NCBI RefSeq assembly: GCF_000212355.1
Contig: NC_015496.1
Location: 496,001 to 560,000 of the forward strand
Origin: Dokdonia sp. 4H-3-7-5
Lineage (GTDB): Bacteria > Bacteroidota > Bacteroidia > Flavobacteriales > Flavobacteriaceae
DNA length: 64,000 nucleotides
Direction: 5' to 3'
Under the pieces are notes generated by a model that did not search any database, was not told the DNA's origin, and was given only the letters and a program-made list of their open reading frames with translations. Positions 26,024 to 35,109 of the stretch are shown one piece after another (the first letter of the stretch is position 1; each line of letters opens with the position of its first letter). Made by a program: the position numbers and the translations under genes.

Positions 26024-26196
26024 TCAAGTTATCAAGAAAACCCATTGCTTTATCACCAAAATTGATATAACTGACTACGAGCTTACTCTTGCATAGATTA
26101 AAGATAAGATTCTAACCTCTAACACGTGTTTTCAAATTGTTAATACATCATAGAGTGTGGTGATTATTCTGTAATTTGCCATTAAAATCTGATACT

Positions 26197-27312
26197 ATGA
26201 AAAGTCGTTTTACTTATATCTTATTATTACTTGTTGCGAGTGTCGCTTGCGCGCAAGAAACTAGAGAAAATGATGTCCCACTAACCTCAAATCTAGATTA
26301 CACCTATGAGGTTATTGTTCCCGAACTTACAAACCCTTGGGGACTGGCAGTATTGCCAGATGAGTCTATGCTTATCACTGAAAAAAGTGGAGAGCTCATA
26401 CACTTTAAGAATGGTAAGAAGACAATGATTACTGGAGCTCCAGAGGTGGTAACGCGTAATCAAGGTGGTTTACTTGACATACGCTTGCATCCAGATTATG
26501 TGACTAATGGCTGGATTTACATTACGTACTCATCACCAGAAGGTGAAGAAGATGGAGCGATGACGGCACTTATGAGAGCAAAATTAAAAGACGGCGCGCT
26601 TACCGAAAAGAAGGTATTATATAAAGGAAGCCCAAATACGAGAAAGGGACATCACTTTGGCAGTCGTGTGCGTTTTGATAAGGATGGATACCTCTACTTT
26701 TCTATAGGAGATCGTGGTGAAAGAGATGAGAACCCTCAAGATATTATGCGTGATGGAGGAAAGATTTATAGACTCAATGCAGATGGAAGTATCCCTACAG
26801 ATAATCCTTTTGTAGGTCAAGACGGAGCAAAAGAGGCTGTTTTCTCTTACGGACATCGTAATCCGCAAGGAATGACTGTGCATCCTGAGACAGGTAAGAT
26901 ATGGATACACGAGCACGGACCTCGTGGTGGAGATGAGATTAATATCCCTGAGGCTGGTAAAAATTTTGGGTGGCCAGTAATCTCATACGGTATTAATTAT
27001 AGTGGAACTACGTTTACAGAAATTTCAAAAAAAGAGGGAATGGAGCAGCCTGTGTATTACTGGGTTCCTTCTATCGCTCCTTCTGGGATGGCTTTTGCAA
27101 ACAATACTGGTGACACAAAACTGGATGGCAACTTAGTAATAGGTTCGCTTAAATTTGAATACCTAGAACTTGTCATTTTAGAAAACGACAAGGTAGTTGC
27201 TCGCGAAAAGTTACTTGAAGATGTAGGTCGTGTGCGCAATGTGATTAATCACAATGGCACTATCTATGTAGGTGTAGAAGGAAAAGGAATCCTTAAACTA
27301 GTTAAGAAATAA
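26197..27312 (+). CDS. PQQ-dependent soluble aldose dehydrogenase (YliI-like)
   Basis: About 371 residues from the ATG at 26197, which gives a clean signal peptide ending ASVACAQ. The rest is a six-bladed beta-propeller of the soluble glucose dehydrogenase family: NPWGLAVLPD, GGLLDIRLHPDY, KGHHFGSRVRFD, SYGHRNPQGMTVHPETG and EHGPRGGDEIN contain the PQQ- and calcium-binding residues. It oxidises aldose sugars in the periplasm. The next gene, a cytochrome c, overlaps its stop by one base and is the probable electron acceptor. A TTG start 21 nt upstream is possible but breaks the signal peptide. Confidence 0.9.
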   Translation: MKSRFTYILLLLVASVACAQETRENDVPLTSNLDYTYEVIVPELTNPWGLAVLPDESMLITEKSGELIHFKNGKKTMITGAPEVVTRNQGGLLDIRLHPDYVTNGWIYITYSSPEGEEDGAMTALMRAKLKDGALTEKKVLYKGSPNTRKGHHFGSRVRFDKDGYLYFSIGDRGERDENPQDIMRDGGKIYRLNADGSIPTDNPFVGQDGAKEAVFSYGHRNPQGMTVHPETGKIWIHEHGPRGGDEINIPEAGKNFGWPVISYGINYSGTTFTEISKKEGMEQPVYYWVPSIAPSGMAFANNTGDTKLDGNLVIGSLKFEYLELVILENDKVVAREKLLEDVGRVRNVINHNGTIYVGVEGKGILKLVKK

Positions 27313-27737
27313 TGAAGCTACTTATAAGTTTATATACGGCAGGAGTTAGTGTGTTTTTATTTTTCGCGAAAGCGGAAAAAGAAGTTTACACATCACAAGA
27401 CGCACTTGCCGTATCAATAGAACGTGGTGCAGAGGTATATCAAGACTTTTGTATACAATGTCACTTAGGCAAAGGTGAAGGTGTAGCAGGAACTTTCCCG
27501 CCGCTGGCAGGTTCAGACTGGCTCACAGAAGATCGTTATAAAGAGGCAATAAAAGCTGTAAAATATGGACAACAAGGTCCTATAACTGTAAACGGTATTG
27601 ACTATAATGGCGTGATGGCAAACCTAGAACTTTATGAAGACGAGGTGGCAGATGTAATGAACTACATTATGAATAATTGGGGAAACACTCAAAAAGAAAT
27701 GATTACCGAAGAAGAGGTAAAAGCTATCTCAAAATAA
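27312..27737 (+). CDS. Periplasmic cytochrome c
   Basis: 141 residues with an N-terminal signal sequence. The haem motif CIQCH is followed by GKGEGVAGTFPPLAGSDWL and the Met ligand region (GVMANLELYEDEVADVMNYI), so this is a small class I cytochrome c. It overlaps the sugar dehydrogenase gene (TAATG), suggesting a periplasmic dehydrogenase-cytochrome pair passing electrons to a terminal oxidase. The signal peptide end, FFAKAEK, is encoded by a partial copy of the CTTTCGCGAAAG palindrome (27360-27373). Confidence 0.93.
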   Translation: MKLLISLYTAGVSVFLFFAKAEKEVYTSQDALAVSIERGAEVYQDFCIQCHLGKGEGVAGTFPPLAGSDWLTEDRYKEAIKAVKYGQQGPITVNGIDYNGVMANLELYEDEVADVMNYIMNNWGNTQKEMITEEEVKAISK

Positions 27738-27821
27738 AACCAACAGATTTTATTTCTTAATTAATGGAAATAGTTGTCTTGATTTTACTGGTGTTATCCA
27801 CTACTTTCTAAAATATCGATG

Positions 27822-27849
27822 AGCCGAGAATATTCTTCTCGGCTTTTTC
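27822..27849 (+). terminator. Terminator after the cytochrome c gene
   Basis: 9-bp stem AGCCGAGAA / TTCTCGGCT with a 5-nt loop and a following T run, 85 nt after the cytochrome stop. Confidence 0.85.
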
Positions 27850-27915
27850 ATTTCTAATCCATTTCAATTACCCATTTTAAATTGTATTTTTACCTCCTAA
27901 TCGTCCTCAAATTTT

Positions 27916-28683
27916 ATGGGTAAAATAATTGCTATTGCAAACCAAAAAGGTGGTGTAGGCAAGACCACTACTTCTGTTAATCTCGCTGCCTCACTAGGCG
28001 TGCTAGAGAAAAAAGTACTTCTTATTGACGCAGATCCTCAGGCTAATGCAACCTCTGGACTAGGCATTGATGTAGAAACCGTAGAGGTAGGAACATACCA
28101 ACTACTAGAGCATACTAATAATGCAGAGGAGGCGATTATAAAGACGTCTTCACCTAACCTTGATATCATTCCTGCACACATTGACCTTGTTGCTATAGAA
28201 ATAGAACTTGTAGATAAGGAGGCTCGTGAGTACATGATGAAAAAGGCGATAGGTCACCTTAGAGATAAGTATGACTATATACTTATAGATTGCGCACCGT
28301 CACTGGGCTTACTCACACTTAATGCGCTTACAGCGGCAGATTCTGTAATTATCCCAATTCAATGTGAGTATTTTGCACTAGAGGGATTAGGAAAATTATT
28401 AAATACTATAAAAAGTGTTCAAAAAATTCACAACCCAGATTTAGATATCGAAGGGCTTTTGCTCACAATGTTTGATTCAAGACTACGATTATCTAATCAA
28501 GTGGTTGAAGAGGTTCAAAAACATTTTAGTGAAATGGTTTTTGAAACAATCATACAACGTAACGTACGTTTAAGTGAGGCACCTAGTTATGGCGAAAGCA
28601 TTATTAACTACGATGCAGCAAGTAAAGGAGCAACTAATTACTTGAGCCTAGCTCAAGAACTTATTACAAAAAATAATAGCTAG
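27916..28683 (+). CDS. parA: Chromosome partitioning ATPase ParA (Soj)
   Basis: 255 residues. The deviant Walker A KGGVGKTT is at 11-18, with DADPQANATSG downstream and the Walker B-like YILIDCAPSLG. ParA moves ParB-parS complexes apart through nucleoid-bound ATP-dependent gradients. The chromosomal type is indicated by its length, no N-terminal HTH, and its position directly before parB in a housekeeping operon. Only one base separates it from parB. I found no canonical parS (GTTTCACGTGAAAC-like) in the window. Confidence 0.97.
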   Translation: MGKIIAIANQKGGVGKTTTSVNLAASLGVLEKKVLLIDADPQANATSGLGIDVETVEVGTYQLLEHTNNAEEAIIKTSSPNLDIIPAHIDLVAIEIELVDKEAREYMMKKAIGHLRDKYDYILIDCAPSLGLLTLNALTAADSVIIPIQCEYFALEGLGKLLNTIKSVQKIHNPDLDIEGLLLTMFDSRLRLSNQVVEEVQKHFSEMVFETIIQRNVRLSEAPSYGESIINYDAASKGATNYLSLAQELITKNNS

Positions 28684-28684
28684 A

Positions 28685-29590
28685 ATGGCTAAAGCAACAA
28701 AAAAACAAGCGCTAGGTCGCGGACTTTCGGCATTACTGAAAGATCCAGAAAACGACATTAAGAGCGCCGAAGATAAAAATGCAGACAAGGTTGTAGGTAA
28801 TATCATTGAGCTAGATCTAGGTGATATTGATGTCAATCCTTTTCAACCCCGTACAAGTTTTAATGAGGAAACCTTAAGAGAGCTTGCTTCATCTATACGC
28901 GAACTAGGTGTTATACAGCCCATTACGGTGCGTAAGATGAGTTTCGGTAAGTATCAATTGGTTTCTGGAGAGCGTCGTTATAGAGCTTCAAAATTAATAG
29001 GTAATGCTACGATTCCTGCATACATACGTATTGCAAATGATAATGAGAGTCTCACGATGGCTCTTGTTGAAAACATACAGCGACAAGATCTTGACCCTAT
29101 AGAAATCGCACTTTCATACCAGCGATTAATAGATGAGATTAACCTTACGCAGGAACAAATGAGTGACCGCGTGGGTAAAAATAGATCTACAATCACAAAT
29201 TACTTACGTTTATTAAAACTAGATCCTATTGTACAAACTGGTATGCGTGATGGCTTCTTGTCTATGGGACACGGTCGCGCACTTATCAATGTAGATGATA
29301 CTAGTGACCAACTGGATATTTATGAAAAAATCTTACAAGAAAAACTTTCGGTAAGACAGACTGAAGCACTGGTAAAAAATTACCATGCCACATCTAACGT
29401 TGAAACACCTACAGAGCAAAAGGAGGAAACTCCTAAGTTCATTAAAAAAGGAACTAAAGACTTTGCTGAGTATTTTGGAGCAAAAGTAGATATCAAAGTG
29501 GCAAAAAATGGTCGCGGAAAAATTTCTATTCCTTTTTCTTCAGAAGAGGACTTTAATCGCTTACAGAAATTAATTAAAGGTGCAAAGTAA
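28685..29590 (+). CDS. parB: Chromosome partitioning protein ParB (Spo0J)
   Basis: 301 residues. ParB binds parS, hydrolyses CTP and slides as a clamp. Seen here: basic N-terminus with LGRGLSALL; the CTPase domain with NPFQPRTSFNEETLRELASSI and GERRYRASK; the HTH region with LVENIQRQDLDPIEIALSYQRLI and VGKNRSTITNYLRLLKL; and a C-terminal dimerisation region. The DUF5683 gene begins inside its last codons. Confidence 0.97.
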   Translation: MAKATKKQALGRGLSALLKDPENDIKSAEDKNADKVVGNIIELDLGDIDVNPFQPRTSFNEETLRELASSIRELGVIQPITVRKMSFGKYQLVSGERRYRASKLIGNATIPAYIRIANDNESLTMALVENIQRQDLDPIEIALSYQRLIDEINLTQEQMSDRVGKNRSTITNYLRLLKLDPIVQTGMRDGFLSMGHGRALINVDDTSDQLDIYEKILQEKLSVRQTEALVKNYHATSNVETPTEQKEETPKFIKKGTKDFAEYFGAKVDIKVAKNGRGKISIPFSSEEDFNRLQKLIKGAK

Positions 29591-30182
29591 CAAATACCTC
29601 TTACTGGTTTTTTTATTGTGTTTTTACGCTTTCGCGAAAGCGCAACAAGACGCTCCTGCCGAAACTATCATAGATGCAGATGAGGTAGCAGGCGTATCTA
29701 GCAAAGAACCTTACGACCCATTGAGACCGGCTAAAGCCGCTTTTTACGGTGCTGTGCTTCCTGGTCTAGGTCAAATTTATAATAAAGATTACTGGAAGCT
29801 TCCATTAGTATATGGAGCTCTGGGCTCGACGATATATGGTGTCTCCTTTAATGGTAATCGGTCTGAACGTTTTAGAACAGCCTTTAAAGATAGACTTGCC
29901 GGTCGTCTAGATGAGTTTACCAGAATCAATGAAGATGGTACTACTACCGAAATCTTTTCTGATGATGCACTTATTAATGGTCAAGATCAATTTAGAAGAA
30001 GAAGAGATCTTTTTATCTTAGTTTCGGCTGGGGTTTATATTCTCCAGATTATAGAAGCAAATGTGGATGCACACTTATCACAATATGATGTGGATGATGA
30101 TTTGACTTTTGGTCCAGCACTTTATTTTGACGACTTAGGGCAGACCATGAATTATGGACTCTCTTTTAATTACAAATTTTAG
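29580..30182 (+). CDS. DUF5683 domain protein, exported
   Basis: 200 residues. GTG start at 29580 overlaps parB by 11 nt. The signal peptide ends FYAFAKAQ, so the AFAKA part is encoded by a perfect palindrome copy (29628) placed exactly at the cleavage site. The domain begins DPLRPAKAAFYGAVLPGLGQIYNKDYWKLP, characteristic of DUF5683, and contains two membrane-like segments (about 70-90 and 140-160). The function is unknown, but the parAB-DUF5683-dapB-lepB order is common in Flavobacteriia. Confidence 0.88.
   Translation: MQSNKYLLLVFLLCFYAFAKAQQDAPAETIIDADEVAGVSSKEPYDPLRPAKAAFYGAVLPGLGQIYNKDYWKLPLVYGALGSTIYGVSFNGNRSERFRTAFKDRLAGRLDEFTRINEDGTTTEIFSDDALINGQDQFRRRRDLFILVSAGVYILQIIEANVDAHLSQYDVDDDLTFGPALYFDDLGQTMNYGLSFNYKF
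29628..29641. repeat. GCTTTCGCGAAAGC palindrome, copy 10
   Basis: Perfect copy encoding AFAKA at the end of the DUF5683 signal peptide. Confidence 0.95.
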
Positions 30183-30185
30183 TAT

Positions 30186-30890
30186 ATGAAAATAGCACTC
30201 CTAGGCTATGGAAAAATGGGTAAAACCATAGAAAGCATTGCCACAGATAGAGGTCACGAGATTGTAGCAAGAGTAAACTCTCCTGAGAGCTTTACTCTCG
30301 CAGATGCAGATGTTGCCATTGATTTTAGCATCCCTGATAGTGCTGTAGACCATCTTACAAAATGTTTTGAAGCAGGAGTACCCGTTGTTTCTGGAACGAC
30401 AGGCTGGCTAGATAACTATCAAGATATGGTTGCTCTTTGTACTAAGAACAAAGGTGGATTTATTTACGCTTCAAACTTTAGCGTAGGCGTTAATTTATTT
30501 TTTGAGTTTAATAGAAAACTCGCAGCTATCATGGCACCTCATAAAGACTATAAAGTTGATATGACCGAGATACACCACACTCAAAAACTAGACGCACCTA
30601 GCGGCACCGCTATCACACTTGCAGAAGGTATTATTGAAGCATCAGATTATACAGCTTGGGATCTCAATGAAGGACAGAACATACAAGAAAATCACCTCCC
30701 AATTTCTGCCGAAAGGGAAGGCACTGTACCCGGCACACATATTATCAACTACAAGAGTGAGATAGACACGATCACCCTAAGCCACGAAGCACACTCTAGA
30801 CAAGGATTTGCTTTAGGAGCCGTAGTTGCGGCAGAATGGTTACAAGGAAAACAAGGAGTTTTCACTATGAGGGACGTTTTAGGTCTTTAA
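30186..30890 (+). CDS. dapB: 4-hydroxy-tetrahydrodipicolinate reductase
   Basis: 234 residues, shorter than the E. coli enzyme (273) as usual in this phylum. It reduces the cyclic product of DapA on the way to diaminopimelate and lysine. The NAD(P)-binding GYGKMG lies at 7-12, the substrate loop SGTTGW near 77, and the catalytic segment EIHHTQKLDAPSGTA near 138-152. Co-directional with parAB and lepB, with spacing of 3 nt from the gene before. Confidence 0.95.
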   Translation: MKIALLGYGKMGKTIESIATDRGHEIVARVNSPESFTLADADVAIDFSIPDSAVDHLTKCFEAGVPVVSGTTGWLDNYQDMVALCTKNKGGFIYASNFSVGVNLFFEFNRKLAAIMAPHKDYKVDMTEIHHTQKLDAPSGTAITLAEGIIEASDYTAWDLNEGQNIQENHLPISAEREGTVPGTHIINYKSEIDTITLSHEAHSRQGFALGAVVAAEWLQGKQGVFTMRDVLGL

Positions 30891-30944
30891 CTTGTAACAA
30901 TATCTAATAACGTAAGACCAACTTACAGATTCAAAATATTATAG

Positions 30945-32564
30945 ATGACACTTATACAATGGTTTATATTTTTTCTAATTGTTCAAGCAGTACACTTTGC
31001 TGGAACTTGGAAACTCTACGTACGCGCTGGTCGTAAAGCATGGGAAGCAGCAGTACCAGTTTACAATGCAGTAGTACTCATGGGTATTATTAATCGTCCT
31101 AAATGGTGGACCATTTTGTTATTTGTACCTATCGTAAACCTTATTATGATACCTGTAGTATGGGTAGAAACTGCTAGATCATTTGGCTTTAACACGATTA
31201 AAGATACAGCGCTTACGGTGCTCACAGGAGGATTGTATTTATACTACATCAATTACGCCACAGATGCTCCATACAAACACGATAGAGATATTAATCCTAA
31301 ATCGTCTAGCGGAGAATGGACAAGCTCATTATTATTTGCAATAGTTGCTGCAACATTAGTGCATACATACTTTATGCAACCATTTGTAATCCCGTCTTCG
31401 TCACTAGAGAAAACATTACTTGTAGGCGATTGGTTATTCGTAAGTAAATTTCATTACGGGGCAAGAACACCTATCACTACCGTAGCAACACCTATGCTAC
31501 ATGACACCATTTACGGTACAAAAACCAAGAGTTACTTATCGAGACCACAATTACCTTACTTTAGACTTCCTGGTTTTCAAGATATCAAGCGTAATGATAT
31601 TGTAGTTTTTAACTGGCCAGTTGATACGCTTACAGATATTACACCTGGTCACATGCGCGGTAGCGTGCGCAAGCCTATAGACAAGAAGTCTAACTATGTA
31701 AAGAGAGCTGTAGGTGTACCTGGAGATTCTCTTGAAGTACGCGATGGCTATGTATATATCAATGGAGAGCAAAACGATCTTCCCGATCGTGCTCGTATTC
31801 AGTTTAGCTATAAGATTGTATCTAAGGAGCTACTCGTAAAACGAGCTACAGATGTAAATGGGAATTATGTAGTACCTACAGATCTAGTGAATGGTCGCTA
31901 TGAAATTTCTGATATTTACTTATCTGGGGCAGAAGGACCGAATGGACCGTATGAACACATGGCGCACGCAAGTGAGGCAGCCATTGAAAAATTAAAAAAC
32001 AATGCTAACATCATAAGTGTTGAACGCACACGATATGATGTGAGAGAAAATAACACAGGAATCTTTGGAGCCATGCCAGGCCGAGCTTCTAGTGTAGATA
32101 ACTTTGGGCCTATTTACATTCCAGAAGAAGGTACAACAGTAGCTATAAACACAGAGAGTCTTCCTTATTACCAGCGCATCATTGAAGTGTATGAAGGTTA
32201 TGAAATGGGTAGAGAACGTGAAATCACAGTTAACGGTAACCAAATATTAATGAATGGTGAGCCTCTTACTGCGTATACTTTTGAGCAAGATTATTACTGG
32301 TTAATGGGTGATAACCGTCATAATTCGCAAGATGCGAGAGCGTGGGGTTACGTTCCTTTTAATCACGTAGTAGGTAAGCCTGTGTTTGTATGGTTTAGTA
32401 AAGACGCAAACGTTCCTGGTTTTAACGGAATACGATGGGATCGTGTATTTACAACCGTAGGTGGTAATGGACCTTTAGTAAGTTATCGCTACTGGTTTTT
32501 AGGAGCCTTATTATTATACATAGGATGGTCTTTCTTTAGAAAGAAAAAACAGACTAAGAAGTAA
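30945..32564 (+). CDS. lepB: Signal peptidase I with N-terminal multi-span extension
   Basis: 539 residues, far longer than ordinary type I signal peptidases. The first ~125 residues form a DUF5684-like domain with three or four membrane segments (IQWFIFFLIVQAVHFAG; WWTILLFVPIVNLIM). The peptidase part has the nucleophile in PSSSLEKTL (Ser about 153), the general base Lys about 253 in YVKRAVGVPGD, and GDNRHNSQDARAWG. Between the two catalytic motifs lies a large insertion. A C-terminal membrane helix (WFLGALLLYIGWSFF) is also predicted. It removes signal peptides at the inner membrane. wbqC follows after 3 nt. Confidence 0.93.
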   Translation: MTLIQWFIFFLIVQAVHFAGTWKLYVRAGRKAWEAAVPVYNAVVLMGIINRPKWWTILLFVPIVNLIMIPVVWVETARSFGFNTIKDTALTVLTGGLYLYYINYATDAPYKHDRDINPKSSSGEWTSSLLFAIVAATLVHTYFMQPFVIPSSSLEKTLLVGDWLFVSKFHYGARTPITTVATPMLHDTIYGTKTKSYLSRPQLPYFRLPGFQDIKRNDIVVFNWPVDTLTDITPGHMRGSVRKPIDKKSNYVKRAVGVPGDSLEVRDGYVYINGEQNDLPDRARIQFSYKIVSKELLVKRATDVNGNYVVPTDLVNGRYEISDIYLSGAEGPNGPYEHMAHASEAAIEKLKNNANIISVERTRYDVRENNTGIFGAMPGRASSVDNFGPIYIPEEGTTVAINTESLPYYQRIIEVYEGYEMGREREITVNGNQILMNGEPLTAYTFEQDYYWLMGDNRHNSQDARAWGYVPFNHVVGKPVFVWFSKDANVPGFNGIRWDRVFTTVGGNGPLVSYRYWFLGALLLYIGWSFFRKKKQTKK

Positions 32565-32567
32565 TCT

Positions 32568-33203
32568 ATGAAACCAGCTCTTATTACCGTAGGCTACTGT
32601 GCTCCTATCATTCAATACGCAGTAATTTATCAAACCGAACAACTTCACATTGAAGCTAAGGGGAATTTCCAAAAGCAATCGTACCGCACGCGTATGAAGA
32701 TTGCTACATCTACTGGTGAGTTAACACTCATTGTTCCTATTCTTCACCGCAAGGATAAAACAGAGCGCCAACAATATTATGATGTGAAGATTGAGAATAA
32801 ATTTCACTGGCAGCGTGATCACTGGAGGTCTCTTAAAATTGCATATCAAACTTCACCGTACTTTGAGTATTATGAGGACGATTTTGAGCATTTATATCAT
32901 ACGACTTATGAAAGCCTTATAGACTTTAATAACGCTTGTCATGCTGTTATTATGGAGTGTTTACAACTAGAAATCACACCTATTCTTACTGAAGAGTTTT
33001 TTAAAAATCCTGAACAACTAGATTATAGAGATCTCGTTCAGGCAAAAAAAGAACCGAGCTATCCTTTACCGGAATATCACCAACTCTTTAACGAGAATCA
33101 TGGCTATTTATCTAACCTAACTATTCTTGACTTACTATTCAATCTCGGCCCAAGCGCACAAGATTATCTAGCAAAGGTTGATCTATCTAAAGAGCTAGCA
33201 TAA
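32568..33203 (+). CDS. WbqC family protein
   Basis: 211 residues matching the WbqC-like family: an N-terminal segment with YCAPIIQYAVIYQ, then KGNFQKQSYRTRMKIAT and HWRSLKIAYQTSPYFEYY. Members are found in surface-polysaccharide regions and are thought to act in sugar modification or glycyltransfer, but the activity here is unproven. Last gene of the parA-to-wbqC run; its end overlaps the convergent EEP-family gene by 17 nt. Confidence 0.9.
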   Translation: MKPALITVGYCAPIIQYAVIYQTEQLHIEAKGNFQKQSYRTRMKIATSTGELTLIVPILHRKDKTERQQYYDVKIENKFHWQRDHWRSLKIAYQTSPYFEYYEDDFEHLYHTTYESLIDFNNACHAVIMECLQLEITPILTEEFFKNPEQLDYRDLVQAKKEPSYPLPEYHQLFNENHGYLSNLTILDLLFNLGPSAQDYLAKVDLSKELA

Positions 33204-34212
33204 AAGTCGCCATAGAAGGCTTATGATCGCTTAAATCTACATCGTAGGTTTCAAAGTTTGTAACCGGTAAAGACTCGTCTACTAAGATAAAGTCTATACG
33301 CAAAGGAATGATGTCAAACCAGAAGGTTGCTCCTGTTCCTGATCCCGCTTTCGCGAAAGCGTCAACCTTATCACCTTTCACCTTGCGATACATATAAGAA
33401 GTAGCGCTATTATTAAAATCGCCAGTTACGATAACCGGATAGGGAGATGTAGCTTCGTTATTTAAAAACTTAGCAACCTGAGTTTCTTGCTTTTCAAAAG
33501 CTTGACCCAATCTACCCAGTAATTTTTTTGAGTTCTCCTTTTGCAAGTTTGCTAGATTAGGAGATAAACTGAAAGATTGAAAATGCATATTATACACTCT
33601 TACTGTATCAGTAGCAGTAGCTATATCTGCGTAAATTCCATTATTACCAGTATTTTCAAAATCCAATGAACCACTATTGATAATTGGATATTTTGAAAAA
33701 ATTACCTGACCAAAAGATTTACTAGGTGATTTCATCACTTTGTACTCATAAGGATAAACCTTCTCATCAGGTTTAAATCCTGGGTAATATTCTTGAAAAG
33801 AAACAACATCAGGGTTTTTATCTGAGATTAGCTGTATGGTACGTTCACCTACTTTAACCTCATCAGACCAACCATGAATATTAAACTGTCGCACATTATA
33901 GGTAAGCACTTTTAATGTGGTTCCATCACCTATATCCTCACCTCCACCTATACGTACAAGAGAGAAAATATGTGTAATCCCTAAGGCTAGAATAATAGCA
34001 GATAATAACAATTGCTTCCTTCCTCTGAAAAGCCAATACATCAAAAACAAAAAGTTGATGATAAGCAATACAGGAAGCACAAGGCTAAGCACTGAAAGTG
34101 CTGGAAAGATATGTGGAGGTATAAATGGTAATAAATAACTAGCTAATAGAAGTACGGCAAATATGCTATTTACAAAGAAGATAATCTTACCGAAGAATTC
34201 GAGCTTTTTCAT
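33187..34212 (-). CDS. Membrane-anchored endonuclease/exonuclease/phosphatase family protein
   Basis: 341 residues. Three N-terminal membrane helices (about 8-30, 36-58, 66-84) precede an EEP-fold catalytic domain starting at LKVLTYNVRQFN. Catalytic motifs visible: VSFQEYY, VYNMHFQS, VTGDFNNS and SDHKPSMATF. Substrates in this superfamily include nucleic acids, inositol phosphates and lipids, so it cannot be narrowed. The membrane anchor suggests a phospholipid or sugar-phosphate target (inference). A perfect palindrome copy (33347) encodes AFAKA. It follows the rhomboid genes by 3 nt. Confidence 0.88.
   Translation of the reverse strand: MKKLEFFGKIIFFVNSIFAVLLLASYLLPFIPPHIFPALSVLSLVLPVLLIINFLFLMYWLFRGRKQLLLSAIILALGITHIFSLVRIGGGEDIGDGTTLKVLTYNVRQFNIHGWSDEVKVGERTIQLISDKNPDVVSFQEYYPGFKPDEKVYPYEYKVMKSPSKSFGQVIFSKYPIINSGSLDFENTGNNGIYADIATATDTVRVYNMHFQSFSLSPNLANLQKENSKKLLGRLGQAFEKQETQVAKFLNNEATSPYPVIVTGDFNNSATSYMYRKVKGDKVDAFAKAGSGTGATFWFDIIPLRIDFILVDESLPVTNFETYDVDLSDHKPSMATFMLAL
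33347..33360. repeat. GCTTTCGCGAAAGC palindrome, copy 11
   Basis: Perfect copy in the EEP-family gene, read as AFAKA on the minus strand. Confidence 0.95.
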
Positions 34213-34215
34213 CTC

Positions 34216-35100
34216 TTATTCCTTACCGGCTTTAAATAAAAAATCCTTCTCAGCCTTAGACAGACTATCGTAACCGCTTTTACTAATCTTATCTAGAATA
34301 GCATCTATGCGTTGTTGCTGCTCAGATTTTGATCCAGTTGCAGTACTTCTCGTTTTAGACCCTGCATTCTTTGCTGTTCTATGTACCGTACGAAGCGGAG
34401 ATTTCTTTTCTTTTTTAGGTGTTTTAGTAAACCAACTTGTTACAGAATCCATGATTTTTTCAAACCACAATCCAATGTCATTACCTTTAAGTAATTGCTT
34501 TGCATATATAAATCCAAAAGCCGCACCACCTAAGTGAGATATTAATCCTCCAGCGTTTCCAGAATCTAGCATTAATAGGTCTCTAAGCACTACAAATACT
34601 GCAATCCACCATAGCTTAATGTTAAATGTAAATATCCTTATCTCTGCATTAGGTGTGTATGTACCTATGAAGACTACAATTGCATTTACAGCCGCACTTG
34701 CACCTAGCAACACACCTGTACCTCTAAATGCTGGAAGTACATTATATAATAATGCAAAAAGTGTTCCTCCAGCGATAGCTCCTAGAAGGTAAATTGCTAT
34801 AAATTTCTTTTCAGAAAAAATGTTTAAAACAAACCTTGAGAAGACATAAAGCCACACCATATTCCAAAACAAGTGCCCAAAACCAGCATGTAAAAAAGCA
34901 TATGTAAGTATACTCCACGGCTGCTGCAAGAATCTCACAAAGTCTGATGGCAATACAAAGTATCTACTAAAAAAATCTGATCCTAAACCAGATATCCACG
35001 GGATAATATTAAAAAGCAAGTACACAGCTACATTGATCACAATCAATTTGATTGCAATATTTGCGGTACTATATTTATATGCTAGTGATGTATTTGCCAT
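34216..35100 (-). CDS. Rhomboid family intramembrane serine protease (GASA variant)
   Basis: 294 residues, six predicted membrane helices then a basic C-terminal tail. The nucleophile is Ser about 135 in GASA, where the last Gly of the usual GxSG is Ala; the catalytic His is about 189 in SHLGGAAFGF. An HAGFGHLFWNM motif at about 71-81 matches the conserved rhomboid loop. Probably active, since G/A at that position occurs, but I cannot be sure. Tandem with a second rhomboid gene 9 nt upstream; substrates unknown. Confidence 0.9.
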   Translation of the reverse strand: MANTSLAYKYSTANIAIKLIVINVAVYLLFNIIPWISGLGSDFFSRYFVLPSDFVRFLQQPWSILTYAFLHAGFGHLFWNMVWLYVFSRFVLNIFSEKKFIAIYLLGAIAGGTLFALLYNVLPAFRGTGVLLGASAAVNAIVVFIGTYTPNAEIRIFTFNIKLWWIAVFVVLRDLLMLDSGNAGGLISHLGGAAFGFIYAKQLLKGNDIGLWFEKIMDSVTSWFTKTPKKEKKSPLRTVHRTAKNAGSKTRSTATGSKSEQQQRIDAILDKISKSGYDSLSKAEKDFLFKAGKE

Positions 35101-35109
35101 ATGTAAATA

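Noticed and set aside
27916-29590. Looked for a parS site near parAB
   Set aside because: No GTTTCACGTGAAAC-like palindrome was seen. The repeated GCTTTCGCGAAAGC is similar in size but too frequent and widely spread to be the usual parS.
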